Shown: one piece after another, positions 40,923-40,973 of the stretch
Position numbering within the stretch: position 1 is the first letter of the stretch
Layout of the letters: each line of letters starts with the position of its first letter
Source of the DNA: Sphingopyxis sp. HIX
GTDB taxonomy: Bacteria > Pseudomonadota > Alphaproteobacteria > Sphingomonadales > Sphingomonadaceae
NCBI RefSeq assembly: GCF_001468285.1
Contig: NZ_LNSB01000048.1
Coordinates: 1 to 40,973, forward strand
Direction of reading: 5' to 3'
DNA length: 40,973 nt
Made by a program: the position numbers and the translations under genes
The notes under the pieces: model-generated
Database searches by the model: none
Seen by the model: the letters and a program-made list of their open reading frames with translations, nothing else
Told to the model about the DNA's origin: nothing

Positions 40923-40968
40923 CCTCCCTGCGGCGAAGCCGTGGGGAGGGGGACCACCCGCAGGGTGG
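40923..40968. repeat. Dispersed hairpin repeat at the window end
   Basis: A 12-bp stem with a GAA triloop and two G-T pairs (40923-40949, CCTCCC to GGGAGG) is followed by CCACCC-GCA-GGGTGG (40954-40968). Such paired hairpins of this sequence are frequent between genes in sphingomonads. The element probably continues beyond the window. Confidence 0.65.
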
Positions 40969-40973
40969 TGGAG

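Noticed and set aside
40763..40957. 64-codon minus-strand frame at the window end
   Set aside because: It reads through the terminal hairpin repeat and has no convincing start or family similarity.

Overview
The window is high-GC DNA (about 65-70% G+C in most genes) from an alphaproteobacterium of the sphingomonad type, probably a Sphingopyxis- or Sphingomonas-like organism. The assignment rests on gene content and dispersed repeats, not on a database search. Supporting features are a TonB-dependent receptor of the FVYVRGLGDRYS type next to a complete type II secretion operon, a GapR (DUF2312) gene, a ybgC-tolQRAB-pal operon, and dispersed palindromes of kinds common in sphingomonads.

Layout. 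(1) 1-4232: the 3' part of a secreted beta-helix protein and a TonB-dependent receptor. (2) 4243-16533: a repeat-bearing spacer with four 11-bp Pho-box-like units, then a 13-gene type II secretion operon, gspC-D-E-F-G-H-I-J-K-L-M-N-O, with stop/start overlaps at most junctions. A palindromic repeat pair sits between gspG and gspH. A second repeat is translated in frame inside the gspJ leader. (3) 16568-21115, minus strand: ybgC-tolQ-tolR-tolA-tolB-pal, the cell-envelope Tol-Pal operon. (4) 21217-25720, minus strand: yebC, ruvC, ruvA, ruvB. The Holliday-junction genes are interrupted by a large nested inverted repeat (between ruvC and ruvA), by a two-gene low-GC cargo (between ruvA and ruvB) and by a GFA-family gene. 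The ruvA linker contains a copy of a tRNA 3' end. (5) 25781-31845: an unknown protein, a YbjQ-like protein, a HEPN-like gene of lower GC, gapR, an exported amidohydrolase, a DUF1244 protein, pyruvate kinase and the N-end-rule transferase bpt. (6) 32022-38297: the most unusual part. A tiny coupled leader ORF precedes a fusion of FAD reductase, two cyclic-nucleotide-binding domains and a four-cluster ferredoxin. A five-helix haem-b-like membrane protein and a single protein combining an FHA domain, a membrane helix and ten CXXCH haem sites follow. A CpdA-like phosphodiesterase lies behind a near-ideal class II CRP promoter. (7) 38294-40973, minus strand: a membrane-anchored winged-helix regulator, a D-2-hydroxyacid dehydrogenase, a small membrane protein and a terminal repeat.

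How the genes may work together. The Pho-box-like array suggests that the secretion system is made under phosphate starvation, as reported for the Caulobacter T2SS/ElpS locus. In region 6 the order of domains suggests an electron route from NAD(P)H through FAD and Fe-S clusters to a membrane b-type cytochrome and a periplasmic decahaem cytochrome. Cyclic-nucleotide and phospho-threonine sensing appear to be built into the same polypeptides, and a cAMP-degrading enzyme next door appears to be CRP controlled. These functional readings are inferences. The motifs, overlaps and repeats are read directly from the sequence.
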